A stretch of 64,000 bases of DNA from Paenibacillus riograndensis SBR5. GTDB taxonomy: Bacteria; Bacillota; Bacilli; Paenibacillales; Paenibacillaceae. The notes beneath the pieces were generated by a model. That model had not been told where the DNA came from. It saw only the letters and a program-made list of their open reading frames with translations, and made no database searches. The translations under genes were made by a program, and so were the position numbers. The stretch is from positions 7,681,903 through 7,745,902 of the forward strand of contig NZ_LN831776.1 of assembly GCF_000981585.1 (NCBI RefSeq). Direction: 5' to 3'. Of the stretch, positions 37,735 through 45,437 are shown in pieces (within the stretch, counting starts at the first letter, position 1; every line of letters begins with the position of its first letter).

Positions 37735-37770
37735 TTGACAGCGCTATCTTTGTTACAACCAAACTATAAT
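37735..37770. promoter_or_regulatory. cre site and divergent promoter region of the PTS operon and its activator
   Basis: TTGACAGCGCTATCTT (37735-37750) matches the cre consensus with one mismatch. TATAAT (37765-37770) is a plausible -10 for the activator gene on the plus strand, and TTATAA at about 37724-37729 lies suitably for the operon on the minus strand. Neither has a strong -35, as expected for activator-dependent promoters. Confidence 0.55.
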
Positions 37771-37842
37771 ACAAACCCCGAAACGGGCTCAAATAAAAAA
37801 CTGCACCCCTATGGTGCAACATTTTAAAGCGAGGGATGCAAC

Positions 37843-39750
37843 ATGAAAACGCAGTATATTGATTTGATTCAATATTTAAGCTCACAAAACAATAAATGGG
37901 TATCATCACAAAGTTTGGCGAGCAAATATGACGTGTCCAAGCGCACCATCAAATCTTATATCAGTGAAATTAATGCTATTCACCACGGGTTAATCCTATC
38001 GTCGAATAAAGGTTATAAGGTTGATACCCATCAAGTAAACAGGTTTCTAACCAGTGAACAAAAAGCCATCCCGCAAACCCAACCCGAAAGAATGGCTTAT
38101 ATTCTGAAAAAACTGGTGCAAACCAATGAGCCCATTTACATTTACGATTTAAGTGACGCTCTTTTTATCAGCGAATCAACGCTTAGACTTGATTTAAAGC
38201 TGGTCAAAGAAAAACTTACCAAGAATAATTTGGAATTGCAGTTGATTAAGGATCATGTTCGTTTACAGGGGAAAGAAAAAGATAAACGCAAGTTAATGAG
38301 TAGTATTTTATACGAAGAGGCTAATGGAAGTTTTATTGATATTGATAAAATCAAAGGAGTTTATAAAGAGTTAAATATCGATTACATTCGGGAAGTTGTC
38401 ATTGGAACCTTTTCTGCGCATCACTTTTTTACGAATGATTATTATTTAACCGACGTGATTATCCACATCACCATTGCATTGGACAGAATGAAACATGATT
38501 TTCAGTTTTTAAATAAAACCTTGAATTATAGCATGGACAACAACGCATTTTTAATCGCTAAAGAAATCGCCTCAAAATTAGAATCGTATTTTCATGTAAC
38601 CTATCCGGAAGAAGAAATCGCTGACTTGGCGATCTTAATTTCGTGCAATGGGACCAATGTTAACTTTACGCAAATTGAAGTAAGCGACCTGGAAAATATC
38701 GCCGGTATAGATTGCATTGATTTGGTAAGTGAAATAGCCGTTGACCTGGACAAGTATTACTATATCAGTATCGCCGATTCTGATTTTATTACACGTTTTA
38801 CACTACATGTAAAAAACCTTTTAATGAGATTAAAAAATCATCATTCAACGAAAAATCCATTAACGAACAGTATCAAAAGAGAATGTCCGCTCATTTATGA
38901 TTGCGCTGTTCATGCTTCACATGTGATTAAAGAACGAACCGGTTATACCATTAGCGATGATGAAATTGCTTATTTGGCTTTTCACCTGGGGTATGCCATT
39001 GAATTGCAGCGGCAATCGAACGTAAAAATCTCGTGCACGGTGCTGTTTCCGCTTTACTACAATATGAATGTGCAAATCATCAATAAATTACAGCAGTATT
39101 TTGGCGATGATATTTCGATTCACTCGATTGTAACGGATGAGAGCGATTTGAGTCATGCAACAAGTGATTTTATTATTTCCTCTGCCCAATTGCATAAGAT
39201 TCCGGAAGTGCCCTATGTCGTGATTACCCCATTTTTTATCGAAAGCGACCGGGAAAAAGTATCGGACAAAATTTTTGAATTAAAAGAACAAAAAAAGAAA
39301 AATCAGTTTAAAATCAATTTAGAATCCTTTTTGGACGAAAGGCATTTTTGCAGCTCTACAAAACGGTCTGACAAAGAAGACGTTTTACGTTTTATATGTC
39401 AAATTATGAATCAAGACGGTTATACGGACGATGATTTCTTCTGCAAAATTATGGAGCGGGAAGCCATGTCATCTACTGCGTTCGGACAAGTTGCTATCCC
39501 TCATGCGATAAAAATGGACTCCCGTAAAACAGGTATGTTCATTTATTTAAATCCAAATGGAATTCAATGGGATACTTCTACCGTGAAAATTGTATTATTA
39601 CTCACCGTAAGCGGAGAGGACCGAAAAATATTCCGCGATGTATTCGATGCACTCGCCACCATATTGACGGACGATAAAAATGTGAACCTGTTATCTTCTA
39701 TGCATAGCTTCGATGATTTCATCAATAAATTAATCGCTTGCTGGGAATAA
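37843..39750 (+). CDS. LicR/BglG-type PTS-regulated transcriptional activator
   Basis: A 635-residue regulator divergent from the PTS operon it most likely activates. N-terminal helix-turn-helix (LASKYDVSKRTIKSYISEIN) and a second winged helix, two PRD domains (about 175-395), a degenerate EIIB-like domain (near 400-490, with CTVLFPLYYNMN), and a C-terminal EIIA domain with phospho-His in AIPHAI. In this family phosphorylation by HPr and by the IIB component sets activity according to sugar supply. GAGGG precedes the ATG. The gene is AT-rich. Confidence 0.92.
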   Translation: MKTQYIDLIQYLSSQNNKWVSSQSLASKYDVSKRTIKSYISEINAIHHGLILSSNKGYKVDTHQVNRFLTSEQKAIPQTQPERMAYILKKLVQTNEPIYIYDLSDALFISESTLRLDLKLVKEKLTKNNLELQLIKDHVRLQGKEKDKRKLMSSILYEEANGSFIDIDKIKGVYKELNIDYIREVVIGTFSAHHFFTNDYYLTDVIIHITIALDRMKHDFQFLNKTLNYSMDNNAFLIAKEIASKLESYFHVTYPEEEIADLAILISCNGTNVNFTQIEVSDLENIAGIDCIDLVSEIAVDLDKYYYISIADSDFITRFTLHVKNLLMRLKNHHSTKNPLTNSIKRECPLIYDCAVHASHVIKERTGYTISDDEIAYLAFHLGYAIELQRQSNVKISCTVLFPLYYNMNVQIINKLQQYFGDDISIHSIVTDESDLSHATSDFIISSAQLHKIPEVPYVVITPFFIESDREKVSDKIFELKEQKKKNQFKINLESFLDERHFCSSTKRSDKEDVLRFICQIMNQDGYTDDDFFCKIMEREAMSSTAFGQVAIPHAIKMDSRKTGMFIYLNPNGIQWDTSTVKIVLLLTVSGEDRKIFRDVFDALATILTDDKNVNLLSSMHSFDDFINKLIACWE

Positions 39751-39788
39751 ATCTATCTATATAGGAATTGGCTTCACTTTCCGTGTGA

Positions 39789-39967
39789 TTGCACTTTCTA
39801 CAATAGAAAGCTAAGATTCTTGCGGCGAATCGCATTCTGCTGTATTTCGTGCAGTAGATTTCTTGATTTGGAGCCAAAAGCGACTTTTTCGCCCGATTCT
39901 GCTGTACAGAGTGCAATAGATTCCATTTCCCCGCTGATTTAAGGATCATCTGTTGTAGAAAGTGCAA
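39789..39967. repeat. Four copies of a TTGCACTTTCTACA-type repeat
   Basis: The 247-nt gap between the LicR-like gene and the MerR gene holds a direct copy at 39789-39802 and inverted copies at 39841-39854, 39903-39916 and 39954-39967. The outer pair is a perfect 14-bp inverted repeat. No gene is seen; the element looks like a dispersed intergenic repeat. Confidence 0.7.
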
Positions 39968-39997
39968 TTGAATGCTGGCTATAGCCCAGTCTGAGCT

Positions 39998-40366
39998 TTA
40001 ATAATTCTCCCCGCGGTAATAACGCTCAAGCTTGTGCTCCAAGTGAACGAGTTGAGCTTTTTTCTTGTCGATATCGTCCAGCAGGGCTTGTTTCTGGTCC
40101 TGGATGAGCTTGATCCTCTCAGGCAAGGTGGATGTTCCGGCTTTGACCATGTCGTAGTACTTCTTAATCTCCTCTACACTCATTCCGGTTTCACGCAGGC
40201 ATCTAAGAAAGATCAGCCAATTAATCTCGTCATCGGTATACAGCCGATTGTTCTGTTCGTTGCGGACAACCGGATCGAGCAGACCCTTTCTCTCATAAAA
40301 ACGGATTGCCCCTATGTTGAGCCCTACTTTTGCGGCGACTTGTCCTATCGTAAAAATCTTAATCAC
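39998..40366 (-). CDS. MerR-family regulator
   Basis: A 122-residue regulator with the MerR helix-turn-helix and wing at the N-terminus (FTIGQVAAKVGLNIGAIRFY, ERKGLL) and a dimerising coiled coil (about 85-120). No Cys pair suggesting metal binding is seen. It is divergent from an SDR gene, and a 15-bp palindrome sits in a long-spacer promoter between them, so it probably activates that gene by DNA untwisting. Confidence 0.92.
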   Translation of the reverse strand: MIKIFTIGQVAAKVGLNIGAIRFYERKGLLDPVVRNEQNNRLYTDDEINWLIFLRCLRETGMSVEEIKKYYDMVKAGTSTLPERIKLIQDQKQALLDDIDKKKAQLVHLEHKLERYYRGENY

Positions 40367-40382
40367 TTCCTGACATTTAGTG

Positions 40383-40413
40383 TTGACCTACACTTAGTGT
40401 AGCATAGTAAGCT
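40383..40413 (+). promoter_or_regulatory. MerR-type operator/promoter of the SDR gene
   Basis: The perfect palindrome CTACACTTAGTGTAG (40388-40402) lies between TTGACC (40383-40388) and a weak -10 TAAGCT (40408-40413). The 19-nt spacer is the length typical of MerR-activated promoters. Confidence 0.6.
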
Positions 40414-40455
40414 ACGAATTGTGATAGATACTATTCCGCAGAAAGAAGGATAACC

Positions 40456-41166
40456 ATGACAAAAATTGCTTTGGTAACGGGTGCGAATAAAGGGATTGGA
40501 TTCGAAATCGCCAGACAGCTTGGTGAAGCAGGCTGGAAAGTATTGCTGGGCGCACGCAGCATCGAACGGGGGAAAGCAGCCGTTGCTGAATTAACCAGCC
40601 AAGGATTGGATGTGGAGTTCCTGCAGATTGACATGACAAGTCTGGAGAGTATTGAACAGGCAGCCGGTACCCTCCGGAACAACTATCCCGGGTTAACACT
40701 TTTAATTAACAATGCAGGTATGCCGGGCGCTTTCTCCAGCTCGTTCAGCAATACTCAGGAAGAGCATTTACGGGAGGCCTTTGAAGTGAACTTCTTCGGA
40801 ACCTTCCGCTTGAATCAGCGTCTTCTCCCATTAATTACAGAAAATGATGGAACGATTGTGAACGTCTCCACCGATATGGCGTCACTGCACTTTATGCAGA
40901 ATGCGGAATACGCACTGAATGCGTTCGACTACAATTCCTCCAAAACGGCAAACAATGCGATGACGGTAGCCATGGCCATAGAATTAAAAAACAGCAAAGC
41001 TCAGGTATTCGCCGTAACTCCCGGGTTTACGAAGACTGACTTAAACGGCAATGCTGAAGGTGGAAAATCCAAAGAAGCCGGGGCGGCCATTATTGTAGGC
41101 TATGCCACGGACGGCAAACGTCACAACGGTGAGTTTTTGGATATTAACGGGGTTTACGCGTGGTAA
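40456..41166 (+). CDS. Short-chain dehydrogenase/reductase (MerR-linked)
   Basis: A 236-residue SDR resembling carbonyl reductases: cofactor loop VTGANKGIGFEIA, LLINNAGMPGAF, a catalytic Ser in VNVSTDMASL, and Tyr/Lys in FDYNSSKTA. GAAAGAAGGA precedes the ATG. Under the divergent MerR regulator it is a likely inducible reductase for aldehydes, ketones or other stress compounds; the substrate is unknown. Confidence 0.92.
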   Translation: MTKIALVTGANKGIGFEIARQLGEAGWKVLLGARSIERGKAAVAELTSQGLDVEFLQIDMTSLESIEQAAGTLRNNYPGLTLLINNAGMPGAFSSSFSNTQEEHLREAFEVNFFGTFRLNQRLLPLITENDGTIVNVSTDMASLHFMQNAEYALNAFDYNSSKTANNAMTVAMAIELKNSKAQVFAVTPGFTKTDLNGNAEGGKSKEAGAAIIVGYATDGKRHNGEFLDINGVYAW

Positions 41167-41216
41167 AACAGAACCGCCACAACAGGCTCCTGCATCTACA
41201 TTACAGGGCTGCCAAA

Positions 41217-41246
41217 AAACCGGGGAAGCCTGTGCTTCCCCGGTTT
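41217..41246. terminator. Bidirectional terminator between the SDR and DUF421 genes
   Basis: AAACCGGGGAAGC pairs with GCTTCCCCGGTTT around a 4-nt loop, with an A-run before and T-rich sequence after. Confidence 0.75.
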
Positions 41247-41301
41247 GTATTGCTGCGCCAGCTGCAAGATTTATTCCTGTTTCCGCTTAACGCTCCCATG
41301 G

Positions 41302-42012
41302 CTACTCCCGATCCAGCGGCTGCTGCAGCCCGTCCTCATAGAAATCGAACACGAGCTGCTGCTGCGTGCCTTTTACCGCATAGAATACATCTGCCAGCGT
41401 CTTCCCCTTCTGCTTCTTGTCCAGCTCCTTCTCCAGCCACTCCCGGGTCAGGCCGTGCTGCTTGAGATTGTCCTCAACCAGCTTGCCGTCCATAATCAGC
41501 TCCACGGGAAAAACCTGCGGTTTCAGCGCCAGCCCCAGATCCTGCTTCGTGACGGACTGGTACGCTTCCTTCTTGAGAACAGAAACCTGTCCGTTATCCT
41601 CAAGCACGGCATAATCAACCTCTTCAATATTAAAAATCTCCTTCTTCCTCAGCGCCTGGTCCAGCGAATCCATGGTATAGCGGATCTTCCGCATGTTGGC
41701 TTCCATGATTTTGCCTTCCTCGATCAGGACCGTGGGGGAACCGGAAATCCAGCTGCGCAGGCGGCGGCTTTTGAGGGCAATGAAGGAGAGCAGGAACGAG
41801 GTAGCCGTTATAACAACAATGGACAGGACAAGATAGGTGAATTTCAGATTGACATTGAACGCCAGATTTGCCGCCAAGGAGCCAAGCGTAATACTGATCA
41901 CGAAATCGTTGGACGTCATATTGGAAAGGGTCTGCTTGCCTAGTATTCTGGGAATTAGCAGCAGCAGGCCCACCGATAGAATGGTTCTCATCAGAATCTC
42001 TGCATAGTTCAT
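41302..42012 (-). CDS. DUF421 (YetF-like) membrane protein
   Basis: A 236-residue protein with three N-terminal helices (about 7-75) and a soluble C-terminal domain, as in the DUF421/YetF family. Typical blocks are SNMTSNDFVISITLGSLAAN, RSWISGSPTVLIEEGKI and YAVLEDNGQVSVLKK. In Bacillus, spore-associated relatives of this fold form the core of germination-related channels, but most copies have no known role. It is a single gene. Confidence 0.9.
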   Translation of the reverse strand: MNYAEILMRTILSVGLLLLIPRILGKQTLSNMTSNDFVISITLGSLAANLAFNVNLKFTYLVLSIVVITATSFLLSFIALKSRRLRSWISGSPTVLIEEGKIMEANMRKIRYTMDSLDQALRKKEIFNIEEVDYAVLEDNGQVSVLKKEAYQSVTKQDLGLALKPQVFPVELIMDGKLVEDNLKQHGLTREWLEKELDKKQKGKTLADVFYAVKGTQQQLVFDFYEDGLQQPLDRE

Positions 42013-42108
42013 TTTCCAGCCTCCTCCCCACCATTATTTCCAAACGGGTTCAAAAGAAACGGGAGCCGGGGAATTGCGGGGAGGAAATTCATTTCGAGTT
42101 GCTCTTGC

Positions 42109-42615
42109 CTATTTAACCGACTGCAAATGCTCTTCGAGGCGGTCCCAGGTTTCGGTAATGCCTTGCTCCATACCCATATCCATGACCGTCTTGAGCGCTT
42201 CAGCCGATTCATATTTCGAACGGCTTACCAGCTTTGTTTTTCCGTCATATTCTTCAAAGAGCATCGTAACCAGTGTGGACGGCATGCCTTCGGCTTCATT
42301 GCCTTCCGCATCCGAGAAGTAATCGGTGTAGACGACTTTCTCCCCGTCAACAATTTCATGGTAGACCCCTTTGCCCCAGGACTCCATTCCGAAGAAGTCC
42401 CCCTGCTTCTCGTCGACACACTTCATACAGTAATGCCAAATGCCGCCCGGACGAAAATCTACGGTGCAAACGGGAACAATCCAGCCGCGCGGGCCCCACC
42501 ATTGCTTCAAATGCTCCGCCTCGGAGAATACTTTGAATACAAGCTCGCGGGGTGCATCGAATACACGTTCAAGAACCAGTTCAAGGCCTTCTACTCTGGA
42601 AATCATTTTGGACAT
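42109..42615 (-). CDS. SRPBCC/AHSA1-domain protein
   Basis: A 168-residue protein of the Aha1-C-like START-fold group. The ATG at 42615 has AGGAGGG upstream and gives MSKMISRVEGLELVLERVFD. Features are APRELVFKVFSEAEHLKQWW, GPRGWIVPVCTVDFRPGG and a C-terminal MEQGITETWDRLEEHL. This pairing with an ArsR-type repressor just upstream (31-nt gap) is common in Firmicutes, but the ligand is unknown. Confidence 0.92.
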   Translation of the reverse strand: MSKMISRVEGLELVLERVFDAPRELVFKVFSEAEHLKQWWGPRGWIVPVCTVDFRPGGIWHYCMKCVDEKQGDFFGMESWGKGVYHEIVDGEKVVYTDYFSDAEGNEAEGMPSTLVTMLFEEYDGKTKLVSRSKYESAEALKTVMDMGMEQGITETWDRLEEHLQSVK

Positions 42616-42646
42616 TTCAATTCCCTCCTGTAAGTAACGTTCATTG

Positions 42647-42970
42647 TTATTCCTTGCCTTGGGATTGCAGGTGCCGCAGGTACTCATCCAGATTGTCGAA
42701 GCGTTCATTCCACATCTTCCGGTAGGCTTCAAGCCATGCATCCAGTGCCTCCAGCGGCTCTGTTCGCAGCCTGTAGTTCCGCCGGTTGGCTTGCGCCTCT
42801 ACCTCAACCAGCCCGGCTTCCAGCAGGACGCGCAGATGCTTCGAGGCCTGAGGCTGGCGGAGCCCGAGTTGTTCGGCAATCTCGCCTACACTCAGCGGTC
42901 CGTCCTTCAGCATTTCTACCATCCGCAAGCGGGTGGGTTCGGCTAATGCGCTAAATGTCGTTGTGTCCAT
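42647..42970 (-). CDS. ArsR-family repressor
   Basis: A 107-residue winged-helix regulator with ALAEPTRLRMVEMLKDG, SVGEIAEQLGLRQPQASKHL and LVEVEAQANRRNYRL. The start at 42970 gives MDTTTFSALAEP; an in-frame ATG at 42997 would add nine residues. No metal-binding Cys pair is seen, so it probably senses something other than arsenite. It is the first gene of an operon with the AHSA1 gene. Confidence 0.9.
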   Translation of the reverse strand: MDTTTFSALAEPTRLRMVEMLKDGPLSVGEIAEQLGLRQPQASKHLRVLLEAGLVEVEAQANRRNYRLRTEPLEALDAWLEAYRKMWNERFDNLDEYLRHLQSQGKE

Positions 42971-43086
42971 CTTTCCGACGTTCCTTTTGTGAAGCATTTA
43001 TTATTGTTTAGGTACATTTATAATATACCCTAAAAGGAATATTCCCGTCAAGGAATATTTAAAATATTCTTAGAATTACAATTACT

Positions 43087-43287
43087 CTATTGGGCGGCTT
43101 GGGTTGGCTCATCTACGCCGAATTCAAAGGTACTTTTACCTCTCATTTCAGCATCTAAGCCGCCTGAGACGAATTCAAAGGTACTTTTACCTCTCATTTC
43201 ACCACTTAGCCTGCCTGAGGCGAATTCAAAGGTACTTTTACCTCTGATTCCAGCATTCGCAGACAATCCGTGCTTGTCTATCATCAA
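43087..43287 (-). CDS. Possible small repeat peptide with three RGKSTFEF units
   Basis: A 66-residue open frame containing three 17-residue units built on RGKSTFEF(A/V)SG, followed by an acidic tail. There is no convincing ribosome-binding site before the ATG pair. The repeat period is exactly 51 nt, which keeps frame, but the core is identical at nucleotide level including silent sites, so it may be a DNA repeat and not a gene. I do not recognise a family. Confidence 0.3.
   Translation of the reverse strand: MMIDKHGLSANAGIRGKSTFEFASGRLSGEMRGKSTFEFVSGGLDAEMRGKSTFEFGVDEPTQAAQ
43120..43252. repeat. Three tandem 51-bp repeats
   Basis: Copies of a 27- to 30-bp core (beginning GAATTCAAAGGTACTTTTAC) start at 43120, 43171 and 43222, each followed by a more variable spacer. 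The core is perfectly kept in all three copies. It lies between the ArsR gene and the divergent methyltransferase gene. Confidence 0.9.
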
Positions 43288-43377
43288 GTTTTAAGCTGGT
43301 GATGCAGCCGCAGGGGATTTATAATAACAGAAACATTGAAATTCTGTTCATAGAGTGTAAAGAGAGGAACGGATTAC

Positions 43378-43956
43378 ATGCTCATCCTCCAAATCATTAC
43401 CTGGCTTCTGGCACTTGCTGTACTCCTGTCTGTGATGTGGATCGTCGTAGACACCTGGAGGAACGGGATCTCCCCGATGCCCGCCTCGAAGGCTGTAAGG
43501 CTGGCGGTTGCCGGAGAGGTGAACCGGGTGCCCGGCTATGGCACAATTGTCGAAGCAGGGTCCGGTTGGGGCACATTGGGGCTGGATATCATCCGGCATT
43601 GTCCGGGCAAAAGATTGACCGGCATTGAGAATTCAAGCCTCCCCTTGTGGGGCTCGCAGCTGCTGGCGCTGATTGCAGCGCGGCTCCAACATTCAGGGAA
43701 CGGCCGGGAACCGCTTCAAGGCCGGCTCCGCTTCATCCGGGGCAATATCTACCGCGGCTCGTACGCCGATGCCGATATGGTTATCTGCTATTTGTTCCCC
43801 GGCGCGATGGAGCGGCTGGCAGTTAAGTTCAGGCAGGAGCTTCCCCCCGGGGCGGTAGTAATCAGTGTTTTTTTCGCCCTGCCGGATATGCAGCCGGTCC
43901 GCACAGTCACCTGTAGAGATACGCTGCAAACGAAGCTGTATGTGTATTCCTTTTAA
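43378..43956 (+). CDS. Membrane-anchored class I SAM-dependent methyltransferase
   Basis: A 192-residue protein with an N-terminal membrane helix (about 3-25: ILQIITWLLALAVLLSVMWI) and a Rossmann methyltransferase domain: motif I IVEAGSGWGTLG, motif II LTGIENSS, and motif IV ADMVICYLFPGAME. AGAGAGGAA precedes the ATG. The short domain lacks a clear substrate-binding insert. No partner gene hints at its substrate. Confidence 0.85.
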   Translation: MLILQIITWLLALAVLLSVMWIVVDTWRNGISPMPASKAVRLAVAGEVNRVPGYGTIVEAGSGWGTLGLDIIRHCPGKRLTGIENSSLPLWGSQLLALIAARLQHSGNGREPLQGRLRFIRGNIYRGSYADADMVICYLFPGAMERLAVKFRQELPPGAVVISVFFALPDMQPVRTVTCRDTLQTKLYVYSF

Positions 43957-44024
43957 AAATAAAACCAACGCCATGATTCTGTTCTTCTCCCATCTTTATT
44001 CCATCACGGCATAGGAGGCTTCCC

Positions 44025-45371
44025 ATGATCGACAAGTCCATTACCGAAGGCGTCATCCGCACCCGCACCAAACTGCGCAAGGATCTGCTGATCTCTATCT
44101 TCGATGAATTCGACGGCAGCATTATGGGGCTCAGCCCGGAGAAACGGGCGGAGAAATATTTGAAAATGTCGCAGAGCGCTTTTTCCTTTTACCGGGGCAG
44201 TGCCTACTTATTCTATTTCGATACAACCCGCCAGTATTTCCCGTACCACACTGCAGAGGACCGGCCTACCTGGATTCAGGGGGATCTGCACTTCGAGAAC
44301 TTCGGCGCGATCCGTAGCAGTGACGGGGAAATCGTCTATGACGTCAATGATTTCGATGAGGGCTATGTGGGTTCTTATCTCTACGATCTTCTGCGCATGG
44401 CGGGCAGTATCGCTCTGGTGGGCAGACAGCTCGGTTACGGTGAAGCTGAACAGCTAAGCTGTATTGAGCGCTTCGTACAGGCCTATGCCAGACAGATCCG
44501 CCGGTTCGCGCAGGGCAAGGACAACCCAGCCACTTATGTGATGGATGAGGGAAGGGCCAAAGGTCCGGTGAAAAAGCTCCTCCGCAAGCTGGAGAAACGC
44601 AGACAGGCACATTTTCTGGAGAAGGTTACGGCTCAAATGCAGACTGGCCGGGTGTTTCTGGAGAATTCCGAGCTGGCCGTTCCGGGGCAGGCCGAACAGT
44701 CCCTTCTGGAGAGCGCCTGGGCATTCTATATACAGACCATCACTTCCCGCAGCCAGGACGAGAATCACTACCGGATGAAGGACATTGCCGTCAAGCATGG
44801 CTCAGGAACCGCCTCCATTGGGCTGGACCGCTATTACATCCTCATTGAGGGTGGACAGGAGCACGAGGATACAGACGATACAGTTCTTGAGGTAAAAGAG
44901 GTCCGGGTGCCGGTGCCAGCCTATTTCATGCCCTATTCCGAATCCTTCTGGCAGTATTTTGGACATCAGGGGAAGCGTGTAACAGCGACACAGCAGGCCA
45001 TGCACCACAAGGCCGATCCATATCTGGGTTTTCTTACGCTGGAGGGAAGACATTTTTATGTAAGAGAACGTTCGCCTTATAAAAAAAGATTGAAGCTGAA
45101 AGACATCTCCAGTCCAGAGGATATGAACCGTGTGCTTGAGGGGATGGGCTGCCTGACCGCCAAAATGCATGCCCGGGCCGATATAGATGTAGACCAGGGG
45201 ATTCTTCCTTATCATAGCGAGGAGGAAATCGCCAAGGCCATGGGGCAGGACCCGGATGCTTTTGCCCGTTATCTCTCCCGGTGGGCTTATGGGTATGCCG
45301 ATCAGGTGGAGAAGGATTTTGTTGTGTTCACGGAATGGGTGAGCAGAAATGGCAGTGCCGTCCTTGCATAA
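44025..45371 (+). CDS. DUF2252 family protein (kinase-like fold)
   Basis: A 448-residue DUF2252 protein with features reminiscent of aminoglycoside-phosphotransferase-type kinases: WIQGDLHFENFGA (catalytic-loop-like) and VYDVNDFDEGYVG (DFD metal motif). FYRGSAYLFYFD and RERSPYKKRLKLKD are also family blocks. AGGAGG lies before the ATG. The family has no settled function; enzyme activity is an inference from these motifs. Confidence 0.9.
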   Translation: MIDKSITEGVIRTRTKLRKDLLISIFDEFDGSIMGLSPEKRAEKYLKMSQSAFSFYRGSAYLFYFDTTRQYFPYHTAEDRPTWIQGDLHFENFGAIRSSDGEIVYDVNDFDEGYVGSYLYDLLRMAGSIALVGRQLGYGEAEQLSCIERFVQAYARQIRRFAQGKDNPATYVMDEGRAKGPVKKLLRKLEKRRQAHFLEKVTAQMQTGRVFLENSELAVPGQAEQSLLESAWAFYIQTITSRSQDENHYRMKDIAVKHGSGTASIGLDRYYILIEGGQEHEDTDDTVLEVKEVRVPVPAYFMPYSESFWQYFGHQGKRVTATQQAMHHKADPYLGFLTLEGRHFYVRERSPYKKRLKLKDISSPEDMNRVLEGMGCLTAKMHARADIDVDQGILPYHSEEEIAKAMGQDPDAFARYLSRWAYGYADQVEKDFVVFTEWVSRNGSAVLA

Positions 45372-45382
45372 GGACGGCACTG
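45353..45382 (+). terminator. Terminator hairpin overlapping the DUF2252 stop codon
   Basis: CAGTGCCGTCCTT pairs with AAGGACGGCACTG around GCAT; a short T-tract follows. Confidence 0.6.
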
Positions 45383-45437
45383 TTTCAGTAGAAGAAGACA
45401 GATAATAGTCGGCCAAAGCCCGGCCACAGGGGAATTA

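Noticed and set aside
38800..39000. RNA-antiterminator role for the BglG/LicR-type protein
   Set aside because: It has DNA-binding helix-turn-helix domains and not the CAT RNA-binding domain, so it is a transcription activator.
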